From: Amblyornis subalaris
Lineage: Eukaryota > Chordata > Aves > Passeriformes > Ptilonorhynchidae
Reading direction: 5' to 3'
DNA length: 64,000 nt
Assembly: GCA_018881555.1 (NCBI GenBank)
Contig: JACAXG010000165.1
Coordinates: forward strand, 678,479 to 742,478
Shown here piece by piece: positions 47,772 to 58,455 of the stretch (the stretch's first letter is position 1; every line of letters starts with the position of its first letter). Both the position numbers and the translations under genes were made by a program. Below the pieces are notes generated by a model that saw only the letters and a program-made list of their open reading frames with translations, searched no databases and was not told the DNA's origin.

Positions 47772-48480
47772 CAGCCGCTTCCCGCCGGGAAACAGCCCTC
47801 GGCTTTGCTTGTCCCGTTTTGGGGCAAGGGAAGAGGCTTCCTGGAAGCGGGGATCTGCGATCTCGGTCGGGGGCCAAGATAAGTCACCTTCTCGGCGGGG
47901 TTGTTTGCACAGCTGTGGGTGGCCGTGCCCGCTCCAAGAACTCCACATTCTTCTCCGCGCCGAATATCCGGGACAGGCGTCCCTCCGCGCTCCGCGCACT
48001 TTCATTTCCGTCGGCGAGCTTGGGAAGCCTCACCCAAGCATCCTGGTGCTGGGGCTGACCTTCCATCATCCCGCTGGTGTTCTTTGCCTGACTGATGGCA
48101 CCTGAGTCGGTGCAGCCAACTCCAGGCTGCTCGGGAGCGCGGGCACTCCACACCCGTGGGAAAGCTGAGTCCACACGCGCTCTCTCCCGTCCTGCTTGGC
48201 GTGGCTCGCTGGCAGCCAGGCTGTCGGAGCAGGAGGATCCCTGCCACCCCAGGGCGCTGACAGCCTCCCTGCACAGAGCCTCCGCTGTCACCCGGCGCGT
48301 TGTTTTCCTTCTCACCAGCCCTCCCGCTGCCCAGCCAAGCCTTTCCCTGCGTGCAGATTTTGTGGCGCTGCCTCGGGGACGCTGACAGCCTGCTGACATC
48401 TGTGGGTTGTGGGTTTTTTCGTTTGCTCGGCTGCCTCCGTCACCCCAGAACCCCGGCATGAAGCCCGTCCTCCTGCTGGC
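47772..48480. promoter_or_regulatory. CpG-rich block, possible CpG island
   Basis: CpGs are frequent throughout and densest at about 47772-48030, for example CCGCTTCCCGCCGGG, ATCTCGGTCGGGGG, CTCCGCGCCG and CCCTCCGCGCTCCGCGC. Long frames are open on both strands (191 codons on minus, 47884-48459), the expected result of stop-poor GC-rich DNA. No TATA box was seen. Bird promoters usually have CpG islands, so this could be the start of an unannotated transcript or a distal element. Confidence 0.45.
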
Positions 48481-48930
48481 AGGCGCTGTGAGGTTTTCAT
48501 GGCTCCTCTCTGTTCTTTTCCTGCTTTGCAGAGAGCTTCAGCCCTGCCCTATTTGTCCTGGGACTCGGCAAAGTGGCAAGCCCCGTGCAGACAGCACGCT
48601 AGGGCAGCTGCCCATGCTGGCCCTGGGATTTACTACAGGCAGTTTGTTTTCCCGAGGAAGTTACTTTCCAAGATAGCATCTGGTCTTTTATGAGGTCTGA
48701 TCAAATAAGGTGGTATGTGTGCGAGCAGGGGGGTGGTGCTTTTATGTTTGTACATGTATTTTAAAAGTTTCGTAAATAGCGGAGTGATGAGTTGCTTTCT
48801 TAGTCCAAAACTGCATCTCTTGTGCCTGTGGTTTTGCTGAAATTGTGACTGAATCCAGAGAGCAAGTTGCTTCTCTGAAACAACACAAGGGCAGTAGAGA
48901 TGCTCATGCCTTGCAAGATACGCATATTAG
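48481..48930. other. Noncoding; downstream flank of the CpG-rich block
   Basis: A frame from an ATG at 48460 to a stop at 48677 has a hydrophobic, signal-peptide-like N-terminus (MKPVLLLAGAVRF then WLLSVLFLLC) and no recognisable remainder. A good acceptor (CTGTTCTTTTCCTGCTTTGCAG, 48511-48532) lies inside it, so the ATG part could equally be intronic. I do not call it a gene. Confidence 0.4.
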
Positions 48931-49379
48931 CAGTAGGTGCTGTTATTTTCAACACAGATGCAGAATCATTCTCTAGGAGCCTTTATTCACAGCATGAGAG
49001 GCAGTCTGCCACAGGTTATGGAGGAAAACCAAATACTTCTGCACACAGCTTGGTGGCCCATTGAAGCTCTTCAGCAAATAGTAAGAGACATAGCATGTTC
49101 TAGGGGGCTTGGGCTCAGTTTGCAAATAATTTTCCTGGAATAAAAAATAGAAAATAAAAAGAGGTTTCAATGTTTATTTGTGGGCAGAGCTGGAGAGAGA
49201 AACTACATGCAGGTTTCCAGAGGGGCGCTGGGCTTTCATCAGTGCACAGCAAGTCCTGCACGGAAAAAGGACAAGGTGGAAACTTGCTGTGGACCTGCTT
49301 CTGCTTGTATTCGTTGCTTTTTAAGCTTTGGCTGAAAAAAAGGAAAAGAGAAATTAAGGTGCAGCTCTCAGAGTGTTAG
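48931..49379. other. Unique AT-biased sequence, nothing firm
   Basis: Contains an A-rich stretch at 49141-49162 (TAAAAAATAGAAAATAAAAAG). No repeat family or exon is recognised. Confidence 0.45.
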
Positions 49380-49620
49380 TTTTTGCAGGAATTTTTTGCA
49401 ATAAAATTGGAGAGGGAAGGAGGATTGGCTGAAAAGTGTTGTAGTGATGGAAGAGGCGACTGTGCTATCTGCAGCCCTTTCATTAATGGGCGGTTAATAA
49501 GTGATGTGCTAATGGTGTGTGGGGACCTGGTTACTTGTGGCTTTCCATCTGGGTAGTTTTAAAAGTACCTGCAGAGCTGTCTCATCTCATGTATATTTTA
49601 ATGCTACCATCTCACCTCTT
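49380..49620. promoter_or_regulatory. Candidate conserved noncoding element
   Basis: AT-biased with TGCAATAAAATTGG, CTTTCATTAATGGGCGGTTAATAAG (about 49476-49500), GCTAATGG and ATTTTAATGC. Retained CpGs occur at about 49456 and 49490. Short frames only. Confidence 0.27.
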
Positions 49621-51589
49621 CCTTTTCTTCCTCTGTGTGCATCCCCTTCACTCTTTCTAGGCTGGCTGCAGCAGATCAGGTAGGCATCATCCCTTGGCAC
49701 GGGGTTGTCTCCTCTGTGGGAAGCCTGGCTGCCAGGGACACCACCAACACATTATCTTCCCCAGCTCCCACCGGTGCTTCAGCCAGCCGTGGACCCCACG
49801 GGGGTGTAGCCACCCCGGTGAGACCTGTCCTCCCGTTGGTTTTCAGAGCAGCTGCCCCTTTCCCCTGCCTTTAGAGCCGCATGTCTGGATGCGAGTGCTT
49901 AATCCCCTCTCCCGCGGTGACCCCCGCGGAGCCCACCCTGCCGACAAAGATAACACCCTGCCGAAGCCACCCCTCGGCACATCCCCGGCTCCGGGATTTG
50001 TTTTTCATTTCCTCTTGGTCTCCCCTCTCTCCCACGGTGAGACGTAAGGGTTTGGCAGCAGATCCCATCACCCTGTTTGCTTTCCTGCAGAGAATCATTT
50101 CTTCAGGGTGTTGTGTTAGCAGCGACGGGGGGCTGAGCTAAAGCCACTGATGTCTTCTTGAAGAAGATGTGGAAAGCAAATCTGTGCTGTGTGACCTAAC
50201 ATCCTGCCTCCTTGCCACTCCTCAAGGCACCACCACTGGCTTCCCCAGCTCCTTCCTTTTTGTCCTGTTCTGTACACTTCATTTTTTCTTGAAAAATTTT
50301 AAGCTATTCCTATAAACTTTTACAGAAAGAGGAGACAAAATATAACCTGTGTGAGACAGATTGACAATAGAGTTGGTATTTCCACTACTTTAGAGCAAGC
50401 CATCATCAGGTGGAACCAGGGTTTTCTTTGCCATATCAGAAAAGCATTACCTAGGAGCAAAAAAAAAACCCAAACCAAACAAACCACCTTCTCACCGAAA
50501 TATAGGATTACTAGCCCCAGGTTCTGTTGGTCAGCTAAACCTACATCCCAGTGTCACTGCAGTCATTTCCCATTTGGTACCAGCTGTCCTGCAGGCAGCT
50601 CTGAAACAGTGCCCACATTATGAGGATGTGATGCTGTGTGCAGACACTGGTTTTTATGAAGATCAGAGCTGCTGGTCAGGAGTGGATTATATTTCACACG
50701 ACAAGCTTCTCCCTCTTCTGCTCCAGGAACTGCCAGGAAGCAGTTCACGTAGAGGGGAAGGATTCTGGGGACAAGAAGCTGGTTGTGTGTGTGTCTGCCT
50801 GTTTATAAGGGAGATGGGAGAGGTAAAGCCTTTTGATAGCTCAGTAAAGGGCCTAGGAAAATACAGCCCTGAGCTTTGATTGAAAGCCTGGGTGCTGCTT
50901 TACCAGGAAAATGCTACTTGCTGTTGTTTGCACTGCTGCGAGATATTTACTCAGTGCCTCCTGCCAGCAAGTGTTTACATCTCTGAGGAGCAGCTCACCC
51001 AGCAGGAACTTGCCTCACATCCCTGTTCCTGGCTGCTGGTGGGACACCCAGCCCTGTGGGTATGAGGACACTGGGATGAAGGGGCTGGGCTCCCCGCAGC
51101 ATCGTGGAGCACAGCTGATGGGCCCGTGTCTCCTGCTGTAGCTTTTCCTGGGGACACAGTGTTCTACCCCGGACCTTTTCAAGATCTTTCCAGGGCTCAG
51201 TGGAAGCAGGTGGAAAACACCTCCTCCTCGGTTTTGTCCTTTGTTTCTGCCTCCACCTTTGCTTGCTCAGCTGCTGTCCTGCTCCCTGCAGAGGACGAGT
51301 CCGGTGCCATGAGCAAATAGCGCTGGGGACTTTCTGCACGCAGTGCATGCTCGTGCCTGAGTTCAAAGCCATCTTTCCGTGACGCCTTTGTAAACCCCGC
51401 TGCTCCCATGCACATTTCTTACCTTTAGCTGAAGTATTTGTGGAAAACAGGCACAGGCTGTTCATGGGAAATTACTGCGAGGTATTTGCTCCGTTCTGGC
51501 CGTGCCTCGTGGAGGAGCAAGCGGTGCCTCGCCACGCCCCAGGAGCCTCTGCTCAATCCCCTGCCCTTGCAGAGCAACGGAGCAGATAA
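49621..51589. other. Noncoding sequence; a 19-nt splice-flanked segment and an A10 run
   Basis: A strong acceptor (CCCCTTCACTCTTTCTAG, ending 49660) is followed after only 19 nt by CAG|GTAGGC at 49680; this is probably chance. CpGs are moderately frequent at 49890-49990. An A10-CCCAAACC motif lies at 50459-50475. No gene is recognised. Confidence 0.5.
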
Positions 51590-52110
51590 GAGATAGCTGC
51601 CTTATGTTGCGCACTTTTTTTTTTTCCCCCAACCTCTCATTTGGGATGAGGTGAGCATAAGCAGGGATTAGTTTGTTAAGCTGTGACAGTTCATTAAACT
51701 TCTTGGACTTTTTCTCTGCGTTTCCTCTCCAGACACTGCTGACGGCTGAGCTGGTGTGGGGGTGTGTGTGCAGATACTGTAGGACGGGGCAGGCAGTGGA
51801 AATTTTTGAGATTTTAGTTTCCAGACGCCGTTATCTATTTGCAAAACCTGGCGAGTGCCTGCAAGAACTGTTGCATTTCAGATACTTCTATTTCGAAAAG
51901 CCTCTGGAAGTAAAGTTCATTTTTCTCGGCTATTTTTTTGCCCTGAAGCAAGCCTCTTTTTTTGTTAGGAACTGATGGCTGAGGCTTAGATGTGTAAAAC
52001 TTGGTGAAATTAATGGGAGCCATGCCCTGAATCTCCTGCGCGGCTCTTAAATCCTCTGACTTGTAAACAAGGAGCCTAGTTTGCAGCTGGCTCTCAAAGT
52101 CCACCAGAGG
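51590..52110. promoter_or_regulatory. Candidate conserved noncoding element, two parts
   Basis: The left part (51590-51720) has a T-run and TGACAGTTCATTAAAC. The right part (51810-52110) has ACGCCGTTATCTATTTGC, TTTCGAAAAGCC, TTTCTCGGC, TGAAATTAATGGGAG and TGCGCGGC. Retained CpGs and few repeats separate it from the flanks. A 167-codon minus-strand frame (51835-52338) crosses the right part, so a coding origin cannot be wholly excluded, though the peptide is unfamiliar. Confidence 0.27.
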
Positions 52111-54284
52111 AAAACCCAGAAGGCTGAAGGTAAAATGAGAGGGATGCTCACAGAGGAAGGGGAAGGGGAAGGGAGCAGTGGCCTGTTCCGTGGTTAATAC
52201 CTTGTTAATTGCTGCACAAACACTGGGGTTGGAGCTTGTGGTGGTGAAGAGTGTCAGGGCTGTGCTGGTTGGTATCACCGCCACACCAGTCGTTTTTGGC
52301 CCTGAAGCTTGTGTAACCCCATGGTCCAGGCTTTGCAAGGAGACCCCAGCACTCAGGATGCTCTGGGCTCTCTGGGTTTGGCTGCCCCGTTGGGTAACTG
52401 TGCGCGGGAATGTGCCGCTGGCTGTGTTTTTCCCAACGTGAGAAAGTCATCTCAGAGGGGAAATTACTTGCATGCAAAGCTGTGCCACCCCACAGTGGGT
52501 TTCACCCTGCACAGAGCACAGAAGGGGCAGCTGAAGGTAGAGATGTGAGAGCATCTCTTGTGTAGCCACAGAAATCTCATTTGATCCTCGGTGGTGGGAA
52601 AGGAAACGAAGCAATAACCCAGGACAGTTTAATAGAGTTTGGGTGAAATACAGTTGTTTTTGTAAGCTGGTCTCTGTGCAGTGAGGGCTCTTTAGCCCAT
52701 TTGTTGTGCTTGGCTCTGCTCTGGATGTTGGCATCAGCTGCTCTGCAGGTGCTCGTGTCTTTGGCAGGAAGGAGCTGGGATTTGGGGATTCGCCTTTGTT
52801 GCGGGAGGGGGGAGAGCGGGGGGGGTGGAGAGGGAAAAGCAATGAGATGATGTTTGTGTCTTTCAAGTGAGTAGGACGCATCGGGGAGGGGGAAGGACAC
52901 AGCCCAGGGTTCAGTCCTGTCTCAGAGAGTCGGTTCAAGAACAGGGTCCCCTCCCAGTGGCTCCTTCTCCTTTTCCTGGGACAGATCCGGAGTGAATCCT
53001 ACAGGCTGTGGGGCTGCAGAACCAGGACAAGGCTGGTTCTGGTGAGTGCAAGTTTGCCCCAGAGATGAGTGCAGCTGAAAGTGGGAGAATTTCCTGTGAT
53101 GTCCCCAAAACCTTGAAAGTTTGGGGTGGTGGTGAGGGGTTGTGCATTTCCAGAGCAGAGCCCACAGGGATGCAGAGAGATGACATTTTAGGAGGTACTT
53201 TGCCATGCACCTTCCTGTTGTTTTCACCTCCACCTTTGCTCCCTGTTTCCTGCCTTGTGCTGTGTGGGGGCCAAAGAGGTCAAAGGCAGAAGAAAAAAAA
53301 AAAGCCCAAACCCCAGGTGCCCTTGAGGAAGTGGTTTCACCCTCCCAGCTGATGGTGGGACAGAATTCCCAGGGCAACTGGTCCCCGTGGCCCTGGGATG
53401 TAGTTTGTAGGGGGCATCACTGCTCTTAGCACCCCTGTGCTTGCCAACTGCTGCCTAGTTTTGGAGCACAGGGACTGGTGGGAGCAGCTCTGGGGCTGTT
53501 TGGCCCAGCAGAGAGAGGAAGGGAAGAGGCTGGTGTTTGCCCCAGCGAAACCCTGCAGAGGAGCAGAGCTCCGCACGCTGGCACGAGCCCAAGGCGTCTT
53601 TGCTTCCTGCCACCCTTTCAAATTAAGCAAACGATTCATTTTATTTCTTTAATTTTCCAAATGGAAGTGAATTGGCTGCGCTGGCAGGTGCCTGATTGAC
53701 GTTCCAGAGAGGATGGGAGCTGGGGGCTGGGGGGGCTTGCTGGTCCGCGCCTGCCCCGGTGGGGACCCAGCCCTGCTGCTGGGGGCCACTTGGTCCTCTT
53801 AGGAACAACCAAGGAATACTCAGGTTTCAAGCAGTGGGTAAAAACATTTGAAATTCTGAGCTCCTTCGAGGTCTTTCCAGGGCAGAGGAGAGAGCCATGG
53901 CACCCCTGGTGCCCCCTATTAACTCCTGGCATTTGGTATTTTATGAGCGTGGCTTTTCCTCGTGCTTTTATGATGCTTTGCAGAGCCTTTCTTATGCATT
54001 TGTTTAGTCCCTTGCCTGCCTCACAGGGATGCCATCAGTAAATGACAACTGGCTTCACCGGTGAAGGGGACAGAGTCCTCTCTTGCAAGAAGGTTTTGGG
54101 GTGGGATGCTCCCACTGGGGACCCGCAGAGAGGGCCATGCACTCCACCCTGCACCGCCACAACGCACCCTTGCTGCAGGGCTCAGCGTCCATCTGGGTGC
54201 TTGTACCCACACCCCTAAACCTCCCTGGCTCTGCACACAGGTGCAGGGCTCTCTGCAGAGCTGGCTGCAGCTGTCCCTGCAGCG
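52111..54284. other. Noncoding sequence with G-rich tracts and an A11 run
   Basis: Contains the G-rich tract at 52802-52834, a second at about 53714-53736, and an A11-GCCCAAACC motif at 53293-53309. A short AT-rich patch at about 53615-53705 has AAATTAAGCAAACG and CTTTAATTTTCC. No gene is recognised. Confidence 0.5.
52802..52834 (+). other. G-rich tract with quadruplex potential
   Basis: GGG-A-GGGGGG-AGAGC-GGGGGGGG-TGGAGA-GGG gives four or more G runs with loops of one to six bases. Confidence 0.6.
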
Positions 54285-54480
54285 GAATAAGTGTCCAGAG
54301 ATGGAGAGGGGAACATTATCCCCGCTACATGACAGTGATTATCGAATCTATGCGCTGCATCGGTGAAATGAACGGCAGCTGGTGGCTCGCTGCCCGAGTG
54401 CGTGGCGTGTAATTAAGGTCTAGCTTCCCAATCTCTCCGAAGATCCCTTCCTAATCTCTGGCATCACGGTCTCCTTGTGC
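54285..54480. promoter_or_regulatory. Candidate conserved noncoding element with many retained CpGs
   Basis: Distinctive sequence with about nine CpGs between 54320 and 54410, including CCGCTACATGACAG, TTATCGAATC, ATGCGCTGCATCGG and GAGTGCGTGGCG. It also has an E-box CAGCTG (54376-54381) and a GTAATTAAGG word. The flanks have few CpGs. CpGs kept in otherwise AT-leaning DNA point to constraint rather than a methylation-free island. Composition only. Confidence 0.33.
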
Positions 54481-55379
54481 CTTTTTACCCCTGCTGCTGT
54501 TTTTCTGTGCTGTCTTTTCCCCTTGGCTGCCCTCCCCTGTCTCCTGACGAGCAGTAGTGGGGTAGGAATCCTCCTCTCGAGCTGGTCTGGGGCGCTGGAA
54601 ATGCAGAACCTCAGGACTTGAAGGCACCATTGGCTATCCTGGAACTGAATCAAACCTACTCCATGATGCTACTGAATGGCTAGGGCTTTTTCACCTTCTC
54701 TCCATCTGTCTGAAGCACCTTGGCTGACCCACAGAGTCCCTGGGAGGGCCCAGGGGAGCAGCCTTGGCTGAGCTTGTAAACCCCCGAGCTGTTCCACTGT
54801 GGAGCAAGAGAAACGTGGTTGTGTCATGGTGATGATGCCAGCCTGAGTATTAAAACAGCAGCTTAATTGGCCTTTTGAGGAAGGAAAAAGTAATTCTCAC
54901 ACGCTCCTCACCAGCTCTCAGGGAGGAAAGCCCACCTGAGGTGCAAACTGGGACTGATGTTCCTGGGACTCGTGCCGCTGTTCCTCTGCTTGCTAAAGGT
55001 GTCACCAGCTCTCAGCGTGTTTGTGGTGGTGGGGAAACTGAGGCATGGCATGCTAACGCAATGCATTTGGGGCTGCTCAGCCTGTGTCCCAGGCCAGCAG
55101 GACTCCCATCAGGGCAGGGACAGGCCATGGGACAGGAGAACCCACAGCATTCCTGTGCCAGCCAGCTGGGGTGATGGGGTCCTACCAACTGCACCCCCTC
55201 CCTGCAGCATGCCCTGCTGTTCCAGCAGCCAGGGATCAGCCATGCAGGCATTGCAAGCCCACAGAACTTGAGTTTTTACTTTCCCTAATTTCCTGCCTGT
55301 GGAGGAGAAAACCACTGGCAGTTGGAAAGAGGAAAGGTAAAACATGAGCTGTCCATGAGCTGCATGGCAGCCAGAGGGA
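54481..55379. other. Noncoding unique sequence, nothing recognised
   Basis: Mixed GC-rich DNA; frames of up to 123 codons overlap on both strands. Confidence 0.5.
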
Positions 55380-55720
55380 TGCAGATAAAAGCTCTTCTGT
55401 CTACCACCGAGATAAATTTCATCTTTGGCTAATTCAGGAGTAAAAAGGAAACTCGGCAGCTGGGTTTTGTAATCCTGCACAGACGAGGTTTTCTGGGAGA
55501 CACTGGAGCTGACTCATTTTTACGTGGGCATTAGAGATGTGACAACTTAATTGCGGTGAGTTCTTTGGAAGGGGAGCAGGAATCAATAGGTGTTGGGTAA
55601 GGCACTCGTTTTAAGATAACGTCTATTTGTTAAATTGTAGTAATTTGTCTCCCTGCGGCCTCAAGGGCTGTTAATTGCCAGCAGCCCGGAGGGTCGGCAT
55701 GCTCTGCCCCAGCTTGAAAC
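55380..55720. promoter_or_regulatory. Candidate conserved noncoding element
   Basis: AT-leaning sequence with GAGATAAATTTCATC, GGCTAATTC, TTTTTACGTGGGC, ACAACTTAATTGCGG, TTTTAAGATAACG, GTTAAATTGTAGTAATTTG and GTTAATTGCC words. Frames are short across the island. The clustering resembles the other islands listed. Confidence 0.28.
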
Positions 55721-56339
55721 CCAGGCACTGGCCGTGCCCCTTGGATGCCTGGGATGGACATGCTGGCAGTGCTGCCGGCTAGTGGTGCCACTGCCGCAGT
55801 TCAGGCAGGAGGGTCCCCAGCTCCGGGGGACGCTGAAGGTTATGAATTCAAACCCTTAAGCGTGTCCTGTAATCCCTTTTCTGGCGCGGAGAAGAGGCAG
55901 CCTCTTCAATTACCAGGGCATGGAGGGCTGGAGGGTATGCATTTCCCAAAGGCCAGCCCAAGGCTGCAGGGAGAGCAGCCAAAAATACTCAGCTTATTTG
56001 GGCACGGTGGGGATTTGCCTTACAAGGCTGGAGAGTAGTTTGTTAAACAAAAAAAAAAAAAACAAAAAAAAAAAAAAACAACCCACCCCGGGACCAGATG
56101 CTGAGTTTTGCCTGCTGGAGCAGCAGGGAGGTCTCCACGGGCTCCATAGGACTGGCTCTGCTCCAGATGTGCATGCACAAACCTCCCTGCTCCTGTCCTG
56201 GGACATGGCTCTCCTGGAACTCAGCCTTTTCTCTCTGGGGCCTTGGGCTGATGTGGTCTGGGCTTGGAAGCATGTCACAAACAGGAGAAGCTTCAAGAGG
56301 ATAGTGCTGCTCCTGGACGGGTTTGAGCAGGGTGGTGGT
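55721..56339. other. Noncoding sequence with an A-rich tract
   Basis: Apart from the A-rich tract (56045-56080), nothing is recognised. Confidence 0.5.
56045..56080 (+). repeat. A-rich tract, two long A-runs split by one C
   Basis: ACA followed by A14 then C then A15, then CAACCC. It could be a decayed poly(A) tail, but no recognisable element lies upstream. Confidence 0.9.
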
Positions 56340-56440
56340 CTCATAGAATCACAGAATGCTTTGGGTTTGAAGGGACCTTAAGGATCATTTAGTTCCATCC
56401 CTCCTGTCATGAGCAGGAATGCCACCCACTGGATCAGAGG
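56340..56440 (-). mobile_element. CR1 LINE 3' end fragment, minus strand
   Basis: It starts with TCATAGAATCACAGAATGCT and continues with the CR1 words 'gaagggaccttaaggatcat', 'agttccatcc' and 'cactggatcag'. It is shorter and more diverged than the copy at 45.3 kb. Homology fades after about 56440. Confidence 0.88.
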
Positions 56441-57963
56441 GCTTTGGTGTGGCATGGTTGGACAGATGAATTCCCCCAGCTGGTGCACGCTGCAGACCTC
56501 CTCGGTGCCCGTGGCAGCTCCTGGCTCCGCATCTCCTTGGCCTCTTTGGTAGGAAGTGGATCTGACAGGCCACCCTGCACACCTGTGTGTGAAGATGCCA
56601 CAGGAGAATGGGACAGCTGGAGGTGATGGGCAACACCTGCAGGAACTGTGTCCTCCAGCCCCGTGCAAGCCACCCCCCAAAAATACCTGCGTGTGTGTGT
56701 ATTTTTGCAGGAGGCAAGGAGGTCTGGACCAGTGCTGTGTGTTTGCTGCTCAACACTTTGTTTAGAGCAAGCTTTATTTTTCTGCTTTCTGCGGCTCTTG
56801 TTTCACTCCCCAGCAGTGTGAACACAACCTGCTGCCACCTGGTGAGAGCTGTCTGATGCTACACATCCTCCTGGGCTGGGAGACTTCCCTGGGCTGCCTC
56901 CCTTCCTGGTTGGCTTTGCCCTGCCTGGCTCCTCACAGGTGTGTTCACATAGCTGGTACCCAAAAGCAGCAAGGGGCTGGGAGGAACAGCATCCAGATCA
57001 GAAAATTAAGCACAAGAGGCTCTTAATGGAGCAAGAGGCTCTTAATGGAGAGTGAATTCTCCCTGTCTGACACTGGGGATATATGCTGTGCGGTGATCTG
57101 GTCAGTGGTGCTCAAAGTATCCTCCAGAACTCCTGGGAAGAAGAGCACACAGAAATGGTTTAGGGCTTTGCTGTTCTGTGGGCAGCTGAAGGGCAGGACC
57201 AGGTGGGCTCTAGATTTCCCTCCATATCCCAAATATGGCTCAAAACAGTGCAGAAAAAAAGCCTGGGGTCAGTTCTTTCTGTAGCTCAGCCCTTCAGTGC
57301 TGCACAGGGTGAGGGCCTTGTGTCTGCAGCCAGTGGCCACCCAAGGAGACCTTGCAGAAGGGACAGGTTGTGTTCCTCCCAGAGCTGGTGGGGGCAAGGC
57401 AGGAGTGTCATGCAGTCACACCAGCATCCCTCCCTCAACACCCTTGAGATGGCTGGGAAGCTCTCCGGGGAGGGCAGTACTCAGAGTGGTTGGGAGAAAA
57501 GTTGCTCTAACCTCCTCTTTGGTCAGTAGGGAGTGAGGATCTTGTCTCTTCAGGGAACTTGAGGCAGTTTTCTTTGCAGGTCAGGTAGCCAACGAGCTAG
57601 CACTGCTCACCCAGGGCTTTCAGCCTTCTGCACAGGCCCCACCATGCTCCCTTGTCCATCTTCATCTTCCACTTACCTACTGGAGTGTTGGCCCCTGGAT
57701 GTGGTATTGGAGGGTTAATAACTGAAGTTGCCTTTGGCAGTGACTGAGATTTGGGGGCTGGTGCTGGAGGAAGCAGGATTAGACCTCCCCTCTCCCATGG
57801 TCTCACACTGTCTGCATAACCAGCACGGATCCTGGAAAAAAGGGTTCAGCCCTTGTTCTCTGACCTGGGAGGGCAGGATGCTCCAGCACAGCCAAGCACG
57901 GAGCAACGTGGGCGTGTTGGGATCCAGGGCATTTGCAGGCAGGTCCCGCTAGGGCAGCCAGGA
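56441..57963. other. Noncoding sequence with a 19-bp tandem duplication
   Basis: Apart from the duplication at 57012-57049, no repeat, exon or RNA gene was recognised before the CpG island. Confidence 0.5.
57012..57049. repeat. Tandem duplication of a 19-bp unit
   Basis: RCAAGAGGCTCTTAATGGA occurs at 57012-57030 and again at 57031-57049, differing only at the first base. The near identity implies a recent event or an assembly artefact. Confidence 0.9.
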
Positions 57964-58160
57964 AAGTCCTTTGCGCGTGGGCCGGATGCAGGGGCGTGCA
58001 CCAGGCTTTGTGTCCGCGTGTGCAAAAGGACACGTGTGTTCTTCCAGGCGCGTGCTCGGAGGGATGGGGAGGGTGCCCGGGTCCCGCGCGCCGGGGGCGC
58101 GGAGGTGGTTTCTCCGCTCGCCGGCTCCCGGGGGGACGGAGGCGTGCACGTGATGGTCTT
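57964..58160. promoter_or_regulatory. Dense short CpG island
   Basis: By eye, about 24 CpGs fall within some 200 bp, with words such as TTGCGCGTGGGCCGG, CCCGCGCGCCGGGGGCGCGG and CCGCTCGCCGG. This is the densest CpG block in the window; CpGs continue less densely to about 58330. Vertebrate islands this dense usually mark promoters, and an exon-shaped segment lies about 300 bp downstream. No TATA box or start site could be placed, and the strand is unknown. The 217-codon plus-strand frame crossing it (57853-58506) is probably a by-product of GC content. Confidence 0.55.
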
Positions 58161-58455
58161 CGTGCCTGCACACCGTCCACGTCGATCTCATGTGCTGAGA
58201 TTCTCGCAGGCACCCAAAGGAGTCATCGAGCTGCGTGCTGATCGCTGCACGCTGCCAAAATCCTCTGGAATCCGCTCCCCTGCGTCGCCCCTTCCCAGGT
58301 CAGCGTCAGGCTTCGCCGCAGCAGGTGCTGAAACCCGTCCCTCCTCGCGACCTGCCTCCCTTGCTTTTCCAGCACATTTTCCGGAGGTCAGTCATCCCCT
58401 CCCCACCGCTGGATTGCTTTCCTGCCCCTTCCCACCTGCTCCATCCACCCGGCAG
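58161..58455. other. Between CpG island and exon-shaped segment
   Basis: CpG density falls rightwards. The last 60 bp form a long pyrimidine-rich tract ending in GGCAG at 58455. Confidence 0.5.

Noticed and set aside
49661..49679. 19-nt segment between a strong acceptor and a GTAGGC donor
   Set aside because: Too short and the donor is weak; a polypyrimidine tract next to CAG|GT is easily fortuitous.
54592..54680. Segment with a mildly CR1-like feel (AGAACCTCAGGACTTGAAGG)
   Set aside because: Resemblance is limited to a few short words, with none of the ordered CR1 3' blocks.
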